Shown here: piece after piece, positions 1-5,012 of the stretch
Layout: the number at the start of each line of letters is the position of its first letter
Position numbering within the stretch: the first letter of the stretch is position 1
Assembly (NCBI GenBank): GCA_022567365.1
Contig: JADFHG010000216.1
Coordinates: forward strand, 1-6,683
Direction: 5' to 3'
Length of the DNA: 6,683 nt
Source of the DNA: Planctomycetota bacterium
GTDB lineage: Bacteria; Planctomycetota; Phycisphaerae; UBA1845
Notes under the pieces: generated by a model
Seen by the model: the letters and a program-made list of their open reading frames with translations, nothing else
What the model was told of the DNA's origin: nothing
Database searches by the model: none
Program-made: the position numbers and the translations under genes

Positions 1-1364
1 GGCCGTCGATGCAGCTCTACGACGTCGAAGCGGAGCAATTCCTGCCCGATAGGTTTGTTTCGGGGATATGCCCGCATTGTGGCAGCCACCGGGCTTTCTG
101 TGACCAGTGCGAGGGGTGCGGGCGAACCCTGGATTCAACAAGTTTGATCGATCCGGTGTCGGTCTTGACCAAGACCAAGCCGGAACTTCGCGAGACCATC
201 CACTGGTACTTGCGGTTGGATCAGCTTCAGCCGCGCCTGGTTCGCTGGCTGGAGACCAAGAAAGACGCGGCTTCATGCGGAGCGCATTGGCGGGCGGTCG
301 TGCTCAACCAGTCGCTCGGCCGAATCAAGAAGGAGGGCCTACGCGAGCGGTCGATGACCCGCGACCTGACCTGGGGTGTTCCCGTGCCGCTCGACGATCC
401 GGATGCGGAGGGCAAGTCGCTTTACGTGTGGTTCGACGCGCCGATCGGCTACGTTTCGTTTACGGCGGCCTTGTGTGAATCGAACGGCGACGGCGCGGAG
501 GCCTACGCCACATGGTGGAAGGATCCGGATTGCAAGGTCGTCCACTTCATCGGCGAAGACAATATCGTCTTCCACGCGATCACCTGGCCCGCGATGATGC
601 TCGCGACCCACGACAGCGAATCGATTCAAGGCGAGAAGGGCGAGTATCAACTTCCGCACAACGTCGTGGCGAACTCGTATCTCAATATCAAGTTTCCGGG
701 AAAAGAAGAGGAGAAGATCAGCAAGAGTCGTGGCAACGCCGTGTGGATCGAGGACTATTCGCGGTCGTTCGACCCCGACCCGCTGCGTTATTACTTGACG
801 GCCGCAGCCCCGGAGACTTCCCGGACCGCGTTCGACATTGACGATTTCATTCAGCGCAACAACGGGGAACTCGTCAACGCATTCGGCAACTTCATCAACC
901 GGACGATGACCTTCGCGAATAGATACTTCGAGGGCAAAGTGCCCGCGGAGGGCGCCCGGACGGACGTAGACACGGCACAGGTGCGCCGGTGCGGCGAGGC
1001 GAGGGCACGCACGGGCGAGGCACTCGAGGCGTGCCATTTCAAGGCCGCCCTGGGAGAGGTCATGGCGCTCGCTCGGTCCGGAAACGTGTACTTCGACGAA
1101 ACAAAACCGTTTATGACTCGTAAGACGGACATGGATGCGTGTGGTCGGCAGATCAACGTCTGCCTCCAGACCGCGCGGACCCTCACGACGTTGATCGCGC
1201 CGTTCCTGCCGTTCACGGCGGACCGCTGCGCGGCGATGCTCAAACTCGGTGAGGATTACCGCAGTTGGTCCTCGGCCACCAACGAGCTGCATGAAGGGCA
1301 TCCTCTGGGTGCGGCGGAGATCCTTGTTCGCAAGCTGGATCCGGATACGGTGTTTGCGGACTAG
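1..1364 (+). CDS. metG: Methionyl-tRNA synthetase, 3' part (N-terminus outside window)
   Basis: Charges tRNA(Met) with methionine using ATP in the cytoplasm. The reading frame is open from base 3, and the ATG at 9 is internal: family members carry about 130 more residues with the HIGH motif upstream. What is visible starts in the zinc-binding connective region, with Cys codons at 69, 78, 108 and 117 (CxxC-x9-CxxC). It continues through ITRDL-like RDLTWGVPVP, the WFDAPIGY methionine-pocket segment and DNIVFH, to the KMSKS signature as KISKS (bases 714-728). A helical anticodon-binding domain follows (NGELVNAFGNFINR onward). The protein ends shortly after this domain, so the C-terminal EMAP/Trbp111-like tRNA-binding domain of many bacterial MetRS is absent or separately encoded. 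The stop is TAG at 1362-1364. Identification rests on several collinear family motifs and is firm; only the start is unknown. Confidence 0.96.
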   Translation, partial: PSMQLYDVEAEQFLPDRFVSGICPHCGSHRAFCDQCEGCGRTLDSTSLIDPVSVLTKTKPELRETIHWYLRLDQLQPRLVRWLETKKDAASCGAHWRAVVLNQSLGRIKKEGLRERSMTRDLTWGVPVPLDDPDAEGKSLYVWFDAPIGYVSFTAALCESNGDGAEAYATWWKDPDCKVVHFIGEDNIVFHAITWPAMMLATHDSESIQGEKGEYQLPHNVVANSYLNIKFPGKEEEKISKSRGNAVWIEDYSRSFDPDPLRYYLTAAAPETSRTAFDIDDFIQRNNGELVNAFGNFINRTMTFANRYFEGKVPAEGARTDVDTAQVRRCGEARARTGEALEACHFKAALGEVMALARSGNVYFDETKPFMTRKTDMDACGRQINVCLQTARTLTTLIAPFLPFTADRCAAMLKLGEDYRSWSSATNELHEGHPLGAAEILVRKLDPDTVFAD

Positions 1365-1436
1365 CGCAAGAGGGGATGCGAGGGAACGAATCGACATGCG
1401 CGATCCAGCGGATCCGGCGGAATGCATGCCACCACC

Positions 1437-1495
1437 CTGTAGCCCAGCCGCCCTCGGCTGGGATCCGCTCACACCCGAGAGCGGGTGTGCTACAG
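1437..1495. repeat. Element A: double-hairpin intergenic repeat closed by CTGTAGC/GCTACAG
   Basis: CTGTAGC (1437-1443) and GCTACAG (1489-1495) form a 7-base inverted repeat. It encloses two perfect 8-bp hairpins. The first is CCCAGCCG, loop CCCT, CGGCTGGG (1443-1462). The second is CACACCCG, loop AGAG, CGGGTGTG (1470-1489). The result could fold as a three-way junction in RNA or single-stranded DNA. No T-run follows, so it is not a classical intrinsic terminator, although it lies 73 bases after the metG stop. The GTAGC...GCTAC ends resemble those of the other repeats in this window, while the stem sequences differ. The structure is read directly; a REP-like or mobile origin is inferred. Confidence 0.7.
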
Positions 1496-1558
1496 TACTT
1501 GTTCGAGCATCGTGGGCTCCGTAACAGCCCGTTGAAAAAGTGCTGTCCACCCGAGCAA

Positions 1559-1585
1559 GTAGCGGCCGCCCCCCGTGGCGGCCGT
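1559..1585 (+). repeat. 27-base hairpin module, copy 1 (in element B)
   Basis: Starts GTAGCGG. The stem CGGCCGCC (1563-1570) pairs with GGCGGCCG (1577-1584) around loop CCCCGT. This copy has the G-C version of the variable stem pair. No terminator T-run follows. Confidence 0.85.
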
Positions 1586-1612
1586 AGGACGGCGATAGCG
1601 GATTCGAAGGCC

Positions 1613-1639
1613 ACGTCCGCCACGGGGGGCGGACGCTAC
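1613..1639 (-). repeat. 27-base hairpin module, copy 2 (in element B, inverted)
   Basis: Reads GTAGCGT... on the minus strand. Stem arms are CGTCCGCC (1614-1621) and GGCGGACG (1628-1635), with loop ACGGGG. Relative to copy 1 the stem carries a paired G-C to T-A change. Its loop is the exact reverse complement of the copy 1 loop. It is part of a 45-base stretch (1595-1639) that recurs inverted in element E with one mismatch. Confidence 0.85.
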
Positions 1640-1705
1640 GCCGACTTCTATAACAGGCTGGTAAGACACGGGCGGATTCGCTCGGCATGGGTAGGGGTTA
1701 TTCGG

Positions 1706-2155
1706 ATGATTTCGGTCAACAAGAATCCAAGCAAGCGCGACCTGCACAACTTCGGATGGACGATGCTGATTGGGTTCGGTGTCCTCGGGGTTCTGCGTTG
1801 GATGTTGCCCTGGATCTTCGTCGAAGACCGGGCGTCGTTCGGCGCATGGCTCAGTGGGGGTCCGCCTTCGATGTCAGTGGTGTTTTGGATTGCGGGACCG
1901 GTGCTCATGGGGGTGTCCTTCGGTCCAACCGCAGCCGCTCGACCCTTGTATGTCACATGGATGACGGTCGCCAATGTGATCGGTCGGATCGTGACGCCGA
2001 TCAACTTCGGCATCCTGTACGTTGTGCTGCTCCCACCGTTCACCCTGATCCGACTGGGCGACCCCCTCGGCAAGAAACTCAAGAAAGACGGAACCTATTG
2101 GGAGGACGTCAAGCCGTATCCTCCGACCTTGGAACGGATGATGCGGCAGTTCTAG
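1706..2155 (+). CDS. SxtJ-family membrane protein
   Basis: A 149-residue protein named after SxtJ of the saxitoxin cluster; the biochemical role of the family is not known. The start ATG at 1706 gives MISVNKNPSKRDL, with G-rich GGTAGGGG upstream as a loose ribosome site. The same frame is open back to 1376, but that part only translates repeat DNA. Likely membrane spans are residues 16-38 (GWTMLIGFGVLGVLRW), about 55-71, and 96-116 (NFGILYVVLLPPFTLI). The middle PLYVTWMTVANVIGRIVTPI and the end YWEDVKPYPPTLERMMRQF match the SxtJ pattern of PLYxxWM followed by a short charged tail with Tyr-Trp. The carbamoyltransferase downstream is the usual SxtJ partner, so a role in anchoring or assisting it is plausible. 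The TAG stop is the first part of repeat element C. Confidence 0.82.
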   Translation: MISVNKNPSKRDLHNFGWTMLIGFGVLGVLRWMLPWIFVEDRASFGAWLSGGPPSMSVVFWIAGPVLMGVSFGPTAAARPLYVTWMTVANVIGRIVTPINFGILYVVLLPPFTLIRLGDPLGKKLKKDGTYWEDVKPYPPTLERMMRQF

Positions 2156-2206
2156 GGCGTTGTCTGGCATTGTGTAGCACGCGAAGGCTCGAACAGGCCC
2201 GACGCT

Positions 2207-2233
2207 ACGGCCGCCGCGGGGGGCGGCCGCTAC
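2207..2233 (-). repeat. 27-base hairpin module, copy 3 (in element C)
   Basis: CGGCCGCC (2208-2215) pairs with GGCGGCCG (2222-2229) around loop GCGGGG. The stem is the G-C version, identical to copy 1, with one base changed in the loop. Confidence 0.82.
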
Positions 2234-2254
2234 AGAACCGGGGCGGCCGCTACA
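2220..2254 (-). repeat. 15-base direct repeat, partial module duplication
   Basis: GGGGCGGCCGCTACA occurs at 2220-2234 and again at 2240-2254, separated by GAACC. The second copy is only the terminal half of the module and now supplies the inner edge of element C's right inverted repeat. This looks like a slippage or end-duplication event. Confidence 0.8.
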
Positions 2255-2275
2255 CAATAAGGAACGTTGTTCCAG

Positions 2276-2455
2276 ACGGTCTATCCACGACGACCCCGTG
2301 CGTGTGTACCTTTCAGCGCGACGGCGAAACTCCAATGATGATTCCTTGGTGTTCGTGGCATCGCGCGGGAATACGATCCTGTGGCTCGGGCGGCGGAGAC
2401 GGCACCGCAGCCCGGAGACCCCTTTTCCCTCGGCTGATTGATTGGGTAACCAAGC
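2276..2455. other. Non-coding gap before the carbamoyltransferase
   Basis: About 180 bases between element C and the GTG start. I see no convincing ORF, tRNA, riboswitch or intrinsic terminator. TTGGTG (2346) and TACGAT (2372) are 20 bases apart, too far for a normal sigma-70 promoter. The leader of the next gene, if separately transcribed, must lie here. Confidence 0.5.
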
Positions 2456-4225
2456 GTGTACGTCCTCGGTATTTCGTGTCACTACCATGACTCAGGCGCG
2501 GCGCTCATGTGCGACGGCGCGCTCGTCGCGGCGGCCGAAGAAGAGCGATTCAATCGCAAGAAACACTACAGCGGCTTTCCCGCGTTGGCGATCGCCTACT
2601 GCTTGCGTGAGGCGGGGATCACGATCGACGACGTCGATCACATCGGCTATTACGAAAAACCGCTGGTCAAGTTCAATCGCATCCTCGAGACCGTGCTCGC
2701 CGATTGGCCCTTCACCTTCCCCACGTGGCTCAGCGCGATGCCGCAATGGCTGATCGAACGGCTCCACATCGGTCGCGAGATCCAAAAGGCCCTCGGAACC
2801 GACAAAGACATCCTCTATTGTCAGCATCACCTGTCGCACGCCGCAAGCGCGTTCCTCGCCTCACCGTTCGAGGAGGCCGCGATCATCACGGCGGATGGTG
2901 TGGGTGAATGGACGACGACGGCGTGGGGCGTCGGTCGGGGCAGCAGCATCGAGTTTACGAAGGAGATCCGATTCCCTCATTCCGTGGGGCTGCTTTTTAG
3001 TGCGATCACCGCCTACCTCGGCTTCCGCGTCAACGACGCGGAGTGGAAGGTCATGGGGCTCGCCCCATACGGAAAACCCACACACGTCGACAAGTTTCGC
3101 GAAGTCGTGGACATCAAGGACGACGGCAGCTTTCGGCTGAACATGCGCTACTTCAGTCACTGTCGATCCCTCAAGCGGATGTTCAACCGACGGTGGGAGC
3201 GATTGTTCGGTCAGCCACAACGGAAACCCGAGTCTGAGCTGACCGACTTCCACCGCGACATCGCCCACTCCGGCCAGAAGATCGTCGAAGAAATCATGGT
3301 CAAGATGGCGCACCACGTGCATCGCGAGACGGGCATGGACAATTTGTGCATCGCCGGCGGGGTCGGGCTGAATTGCGTGGCCAACTGGCGAATCTTCGAG
3401 GAGACGGGGTTCGAGAATATCTTCATTCAACCGGCGTCGGGCGACTCGGGCGGCGCTCTGGGGACGGCTCTATATATCAGCCACTCGGTCATGGGGTTGC
3501 CGCGGAAGTTCCGGATGGACCATGCCCTGTGGGGGCCTGCGTTTAGCGACGACCAGATCAAGGACGCGCTCGACGCGGCCGAGGCCAAGTACGAATACCT
3601 CGAGCGGGAGGAGGATCTGCTGGAGCGGACGGCGCGGATGATCGCCGACGGCAAGGTCATCGGTTGGTTCCAGGGGCGCATGGAGTTCGGCCCTCGAGCC
3701 CTGGGCGCCCGATCGCTCCTGGCGGACCCGCGCAGCAACAAGATGAAGGACATCATCAACGCGAAGGTGAAATTTCGAGAGGCGTTTCGCCCGTTCGCGC
3801 CGGCCGTGCTGAAAGAGCGCGCCCATGAATACTTCGAGGCCCCGGAAGGTCTCGACATGCCTTTCATGCTGCTCGTGCCCCGTGTGCGAAAGGAGAAGCG
3901 CGAGATCATTCCCGCGGTCACGCACGAGGACGGCACGGGGCGGGTGCAAACGGTCACGGAGGAACACAACGGTCGCTACTATCGTGTGATCAAGGCGTTT
4001 GGCGAGTTGACCGGCGTGCCGATCGTCATCAACACGTCGTTCAACGTCCGGGGCGAGCCGATTGTCTGCACGCCCCGCGACGCGTATCATACGTTCGTCC
4101 ATACCGGTATCGACGTGCTGGTCATCGGCAACTACATCGTCACGGAGAAACCAAGCGAGGTCGACTTCGAGGCGGGGATGAAGCGCAGCGTGGCACTCGA
4201 AACCGGTGCCGTACACCAGGGCTGA
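2456..4225 (+). CDS. O-carbamoyltransferase, NodU/CmcH/TobZ/SxtI family
   Basis: A 589-residue enzyme expected to transfer a carbamoyl group from carbamoyl phosphate, through carbamoyl-adenylate, to a hydroxyl of an unknown substrate. The start is GTG at 2456: MYVLGISCHYHDSGAAL is the family N-terminus, and the next ATG would remove it. No clear Shine-Dalgarno precedes it. The Kae1/TsaD-like domain shows EEERFNRKKH, QHHLSHAASAF (His124 and His128, the HxxxH metal pair), ADGVGEW (146-152), MGLAPYG (200-206), CIAGGVGLN (298-306) and QPASGDSGGALG with Asp330 as probable third metal ligand. The C-terminal YrdC-like part carries GRMEFGPRALGARS (407-420), REAFRPFAPAVL and NTSFNVRGEPIV (from 526). 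All expected motifs are intact. The flanking SxtJ-like and DUF5989 genes match the sxtI-J-K grouping. Metal-ligand roles are by analogy with TobZ; the substrate cannot be read. Confidence 0.95.
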   Translation: MYVLGISCHYHDSGAALMCDGALVAAAEEERFNRKKHYSGFPALAIAYCLREAGITIDDVDHIGYYEKPLVKFNRILETVLADWPFTFPTWLSAMPQWLIERLHIGREIQKALGTDKDILYCQHHLSHAASAFLASPFEEAAIITADGVGEWTTTAWGVGRGSSIEFTKEIRFPHSVGLLFSAITAYLGFRVNDAEWKVMGLAPYGKPTHVDKFREVVDIKDDGSFRLNMRYFSHCRSLKRMFNRRWERLFGQPQRKPESELTDFHRDIAHSGQKIVEEIMVKMAHHVHRETGMDNLCIAGGVGLNCVANWRIFEETGFENIFIQPASGDSGGALGTALYISHSVMGLPRKFRMDHALWGPAFSDDQIKDALDAAEAKYEYLEREEDLLERTARMIADGKVIGWFQGRMEFGPRALGARSLLADPRSNKMKDIINAKVKFREAFRPFAPAVLKERAHEYFEAPEGLDMPFMLLVPRVRKEKREIIPAVTHEDGTGRVQTVTEEHNGRYYRVIKAFGELTGVPIVINTSFNVRGEPIVCTPRDAYHTFVHTGIDVLVIGNYIVTEKPSEVDFEAGMKRSVALETGAVHQG

Positions 4226-4294
4226 GGACTTCAAGCGAGAAACGGCGAGCCCGGCGTTGGGCATGGCTAGCCTATGTCTGAAAACTGGTTCAAT

Positions 4295-4321
4295 GTAGCG
4301 GCTGCCCCCCGTGGCGGCCGT
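4295..4321 (+). repeat. 27-base hairpin module, copy 4 (in element D)
   Basis: CGGCTGCC (4299-4306) and GGCGGCCG (4313-4320) flank loop CCCCGT. Compared with copy 1, one stem C became T (4303) opposite G4316. This would be a G-U pair in RNA, so folding is preserved at RNA level. Confidence 0.82.
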
Positions 4322-4330
4322 GGGACACAA

Positions 4331-4346
4331 GGAACGCCGGCGTTCC
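4331..4346. repeat. 16-bp perfect palindrome
   Basis: GGAACGCC followed directly by GGCGTTCC, inside element D. It could be a dimeric protein-binding site or a remnant of element structure. A similar but shorter GGAAC-GTT-GTTCC occurs at 2261-2273 in element C. Confidence 0.75.
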
Positions 4347-4362
4347 GCGTGGTTTTCGGACA

Positions 4363-4510
4363 GAGCCCGGTGCATCGTCATGCGTCATCTCGCCGGTTTC
4401 CGGGGACGCCCAAGAATCGGAACCGCGACCGTAAGGGGCGGACATTGCGTTGTCTGCCGTTCGACCCCGACACGCAGGTCTTGGGTTGACGGCACACTCA
4501 GGTAGGAAGC
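4363..4510. other. Non-coding gap before the DUF5989 gene
   Basis: 148 bases between element D and the small membrane-protein gene. Frames are open here in places, but their translations are shadows with no recognisable family. The only useful signal is AGGTAGGAAG (4500-4509) just before the ATG at 4511, giving a probable ribosome site. Confidence 0.45.
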
Positions 4511-4669
4511 ATGGCCAAACAGTCGCTCGTCAAAGAATTCGTTCTCTTCATCAGGCACGAGAAAAAGTGGTGGCTCATTCCACTGATCATCGTGCTGCTC
4601 CTCGTCTGCCTCCTGTGGTGGGTGGCAGTGGCGACACCGGCCGGCATGTTCGTCTATCCGTTCGTCTAG
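4511..4669 (+). CDS. DUF5989/SxtK-like small membrane protein
   Basis: A 52-residue single-span protein starting MAKQSLVKEFVLFIRHEKKW. It has a short charged N-terminal helix, then the family hallmark KKWWLIPLIIVLLL (a KKWW box running straight into a hydrophobic segment, about residues 20-42), and ends TPAGMFVYPFV. This is the layout of DUF5989 proteins: an EF-x-x-F-x-x-x-x-KKWW-LxPI start, one transmembrane helix and an aromatic FxY end. These proteins are found with SxtJ and carbamoyltransferases. A ribosome site AGGTAGGAAG lies just upstream. It is the third member of the sxtI/J/K-type set, possibly a membrane tether or partner of the carbamoyltransferase; no activity is known. The TAG stop (4667-4669) is the beginning of repeat element E. 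Such a short gene is easily missed by automated annotation. Confidence 0.85.
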   Translation: MAKQSLVKEFVLFIRHEKKWWLIPLIIVLLLVCLLWWVAVATPAGMFVYPFV

Positions 4670-4796
4670 AGCAGAGTTCCTTATTGTGTAGCGTCCGCCC
4701 CCCGTGGCGGACGTGGCATTCGAATCCGCTATGGCCCTAGCACCGACGGGGCTTTTCGATCGTTCGCACGCTACACAATAACCGACAACGCTCCAG
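4666..4796. mobile_element. Element E: inverted-repeat element starting on the DUF5989 stop codon
   Basis: TTATTGTGTAGCG (4681-4693) and CGCTACACAATAA (4769-4781) are a perfect 13-bp inverted repeat. The similarity runs outward, less well conserved, to CTAGAGC (4666) and GCTCCAG (ending 4796), giving 28-base imperfect ends in a 131-base unit. The outermost bases are CTAG and CCAG, as in element C, and the left TAG is again the stop of the upstream gene. Inside are one hairpin module (4688-4714) and a 45-base stretch (4688-4732) matching 1595-1639 in element B, inverted, at 44 of 45 positions. It encodes nothing and is probably non-autonomous. Confidence 0.7.
4688..4714 (+). repeat. 27-base hairpin module, copy 5 (in element E)
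   Basis: CGTCCGCC (4692-4699) pairs with GGCGGACG (4706-4713) around loop CCCCGT. It has the T-A version of the variable stem pair, as in copy 2. The module's GTAGCG is also the inner end of element E's 13-bp inverted repeat. Confidence 0.85.
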
Positions 4797-4898
4797 CGCA
4801 TTTCCCGATTGCGTATGCCGGATCCGCCGACATCCGCAACGCATCAATCGGCGAGAGATCGCGCGGGTCCGGCACCGGTACAACCGGCCCGCCAGCGC

Positions 4899-4919
4899 GC
4901 CGGCCTGTTGCCGGCCGGC
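4899..4919. repeat. GC-rich hairpin upstream of pyrD
   Basis: GCCGGCC, loop TGTTGCC, GGCCGGC forms a perfect 7-bp stem. It lies in the gap 4797-5012, which otherwise shows only a loose inverted pair (TGCCGGATCC at 4816 with GGGTCCGGCA at 4865) and the promoter below. Only TTGCTATC follows, with no T-run, so a terminator role is weak. Confidence 0.45.
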
Positions 4920-4974
4920 TTGCTATCGCCCGCGGCTCGCAACGCGGAAGCGGGAAATGCCCTGACGGATCGCG

Positions 4975-5003
4975 TTGACACTTGCGCCGGCCCGCGTCAT
5001 GCT
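4975..5003 (+). promoter_or_regulatory. Candidate sigma-70-type promoter for pyrD
   Basis: A perfect -35 box TTGACA (4975-4980) is followed after exactly 17 bases by CATGCT (4998-5003), a 3-of-6 match to TATAAT that keeps the conserved A at position 2 and T at position 6. Transcription would begin around 5010-5013, almost on the ATG of pyrD, implying a leaderless or nearly leaderless message. The -35 and spacing are seen; activity is inferred. Confidence 0.45.
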
Positions 5004-5012
5004 GCGTGTGCA

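Larger units (their letters stand above)
1525..1660. mobile_element. Element B: MITE-like element with 17-bp imperfect TIRs and GTAA duplication
   Basis: The left end CAGCCCGTTGAAAAAGT (1525-1541) matches the reverse complement of the right end (1644-1660) at 13 of 17 positions. GTAA lies immediately outside both ends (1521-1524 and 1661-1664), consistent with a 4-bp target duplication. No protein is encoded, so any movement would need a transposase in trans. The interior holds two inverted copies of the 27-base hairpin module (1559-1585 and 1613-1639), separated by a short spacer containing TTCGAA. Its right end lies 45 bases before the SxtJ-like gene. TIRs and flanking tetranucleotide are seen; transposition is inferred, and a 4-base match could be chance. 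Confidence 0.6.
2152..2275. mobile_element. Element C: inverted-repeat element starting on the sxtJ-like stop codon
   Basis: Both ends align without gaps to the two ends of element E over about 28 bases, ending in a shared (T)ATTGTGTAGC: ATTGTGTAGC at 2169-2178 and GCTACACAAT at 2249-2258. The outermost four bases are CTAG on the left and CCAG on the right, and the left TAG is the stop codon of the preceding gene. A further inverted pair is GTCTGG (2162-2167) with CCAGAC (2272-2277). Inside are one full inverted hairpin module (2207-2233) and a partial second copy. Element C lies in the opposite orientation to E: its left half (GTGTAGCACGCGAAGG...) resembles E's right half reverse-complemented. 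It has no coding capacity, so it is MITE-like or REP-like. Confidence 0.68.
4275..4362. mobile_element. Element D: short element with TGTCYGAAAAC inverted ends
   Basis: TGTCTGAAAAC (4275-4285) is matched by GTTTTCGGACA (4352-4362), 10 of 11 positions as an inverted repeat. The 88-base unit contains one hairpin module (4295-4321) and a perfect palindrome (4331-4346), and no gene. I see no clear target duplication. Its ends differ from those of B, C and E although it carries the same module. It lies 49 bases after the carbamoyltransferase stop. A small non-autonomous element is the likeliest reading, but the TIRs are short. Confidence 0.5.

Noticed and set aside
1649..1654. TATAAC as a -10 box in the right end of element B
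   Set aside because: The position 17 bases upstream is GGGGCG, unlike TTGACA; too weak to call a promoter for the SxtJ-like gene.
339..1688. 449-codon minus-strand open frame across metG
   Set aside because: It overlaps the well-supported metG frame, its translation is Arg/Pro/His-rich without motifs, and it runs into repeat DNA; a shadow in GC-rich sequence.
1376..1705. Upstream extension of the SxtJ-like frame
   Set aside because: The extra 110 residues only translate elements A and B, and family members begin near MISVNKN.
1687..2490. 267-codon plus-strand frame overlapping the SxtJ-like gene
   Set aside because: It spans element C and a non-coding gap in another frame, and the Arg/Gly-rich product matches no family.
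4274..4505. Small plus-strand frames between the carbamoyltransferase and DUF5989 genes
   Set aside because: They start inside repeat element D, overlap each other, and have no recognisable features.
4734..4756. Possible intrinsic terminator GCCC...GGGC followed by TTTT in element E
   Set aside because: Only a 4-bp stem with an 11-base loop and four T residues; below a credible terminator.
1437..4796. CRISPR array
   Set aside because: Repeats are irregularly spaced, in both orientations and separated by genes; no repeat-spacer periodicity.
4809..5012. N-terminal extension of PyrD
   Set aside because: Low-complexity Pro/Arg/Ala sequence, absent from the family, overlapping a hairpin and the candidate -35 box.
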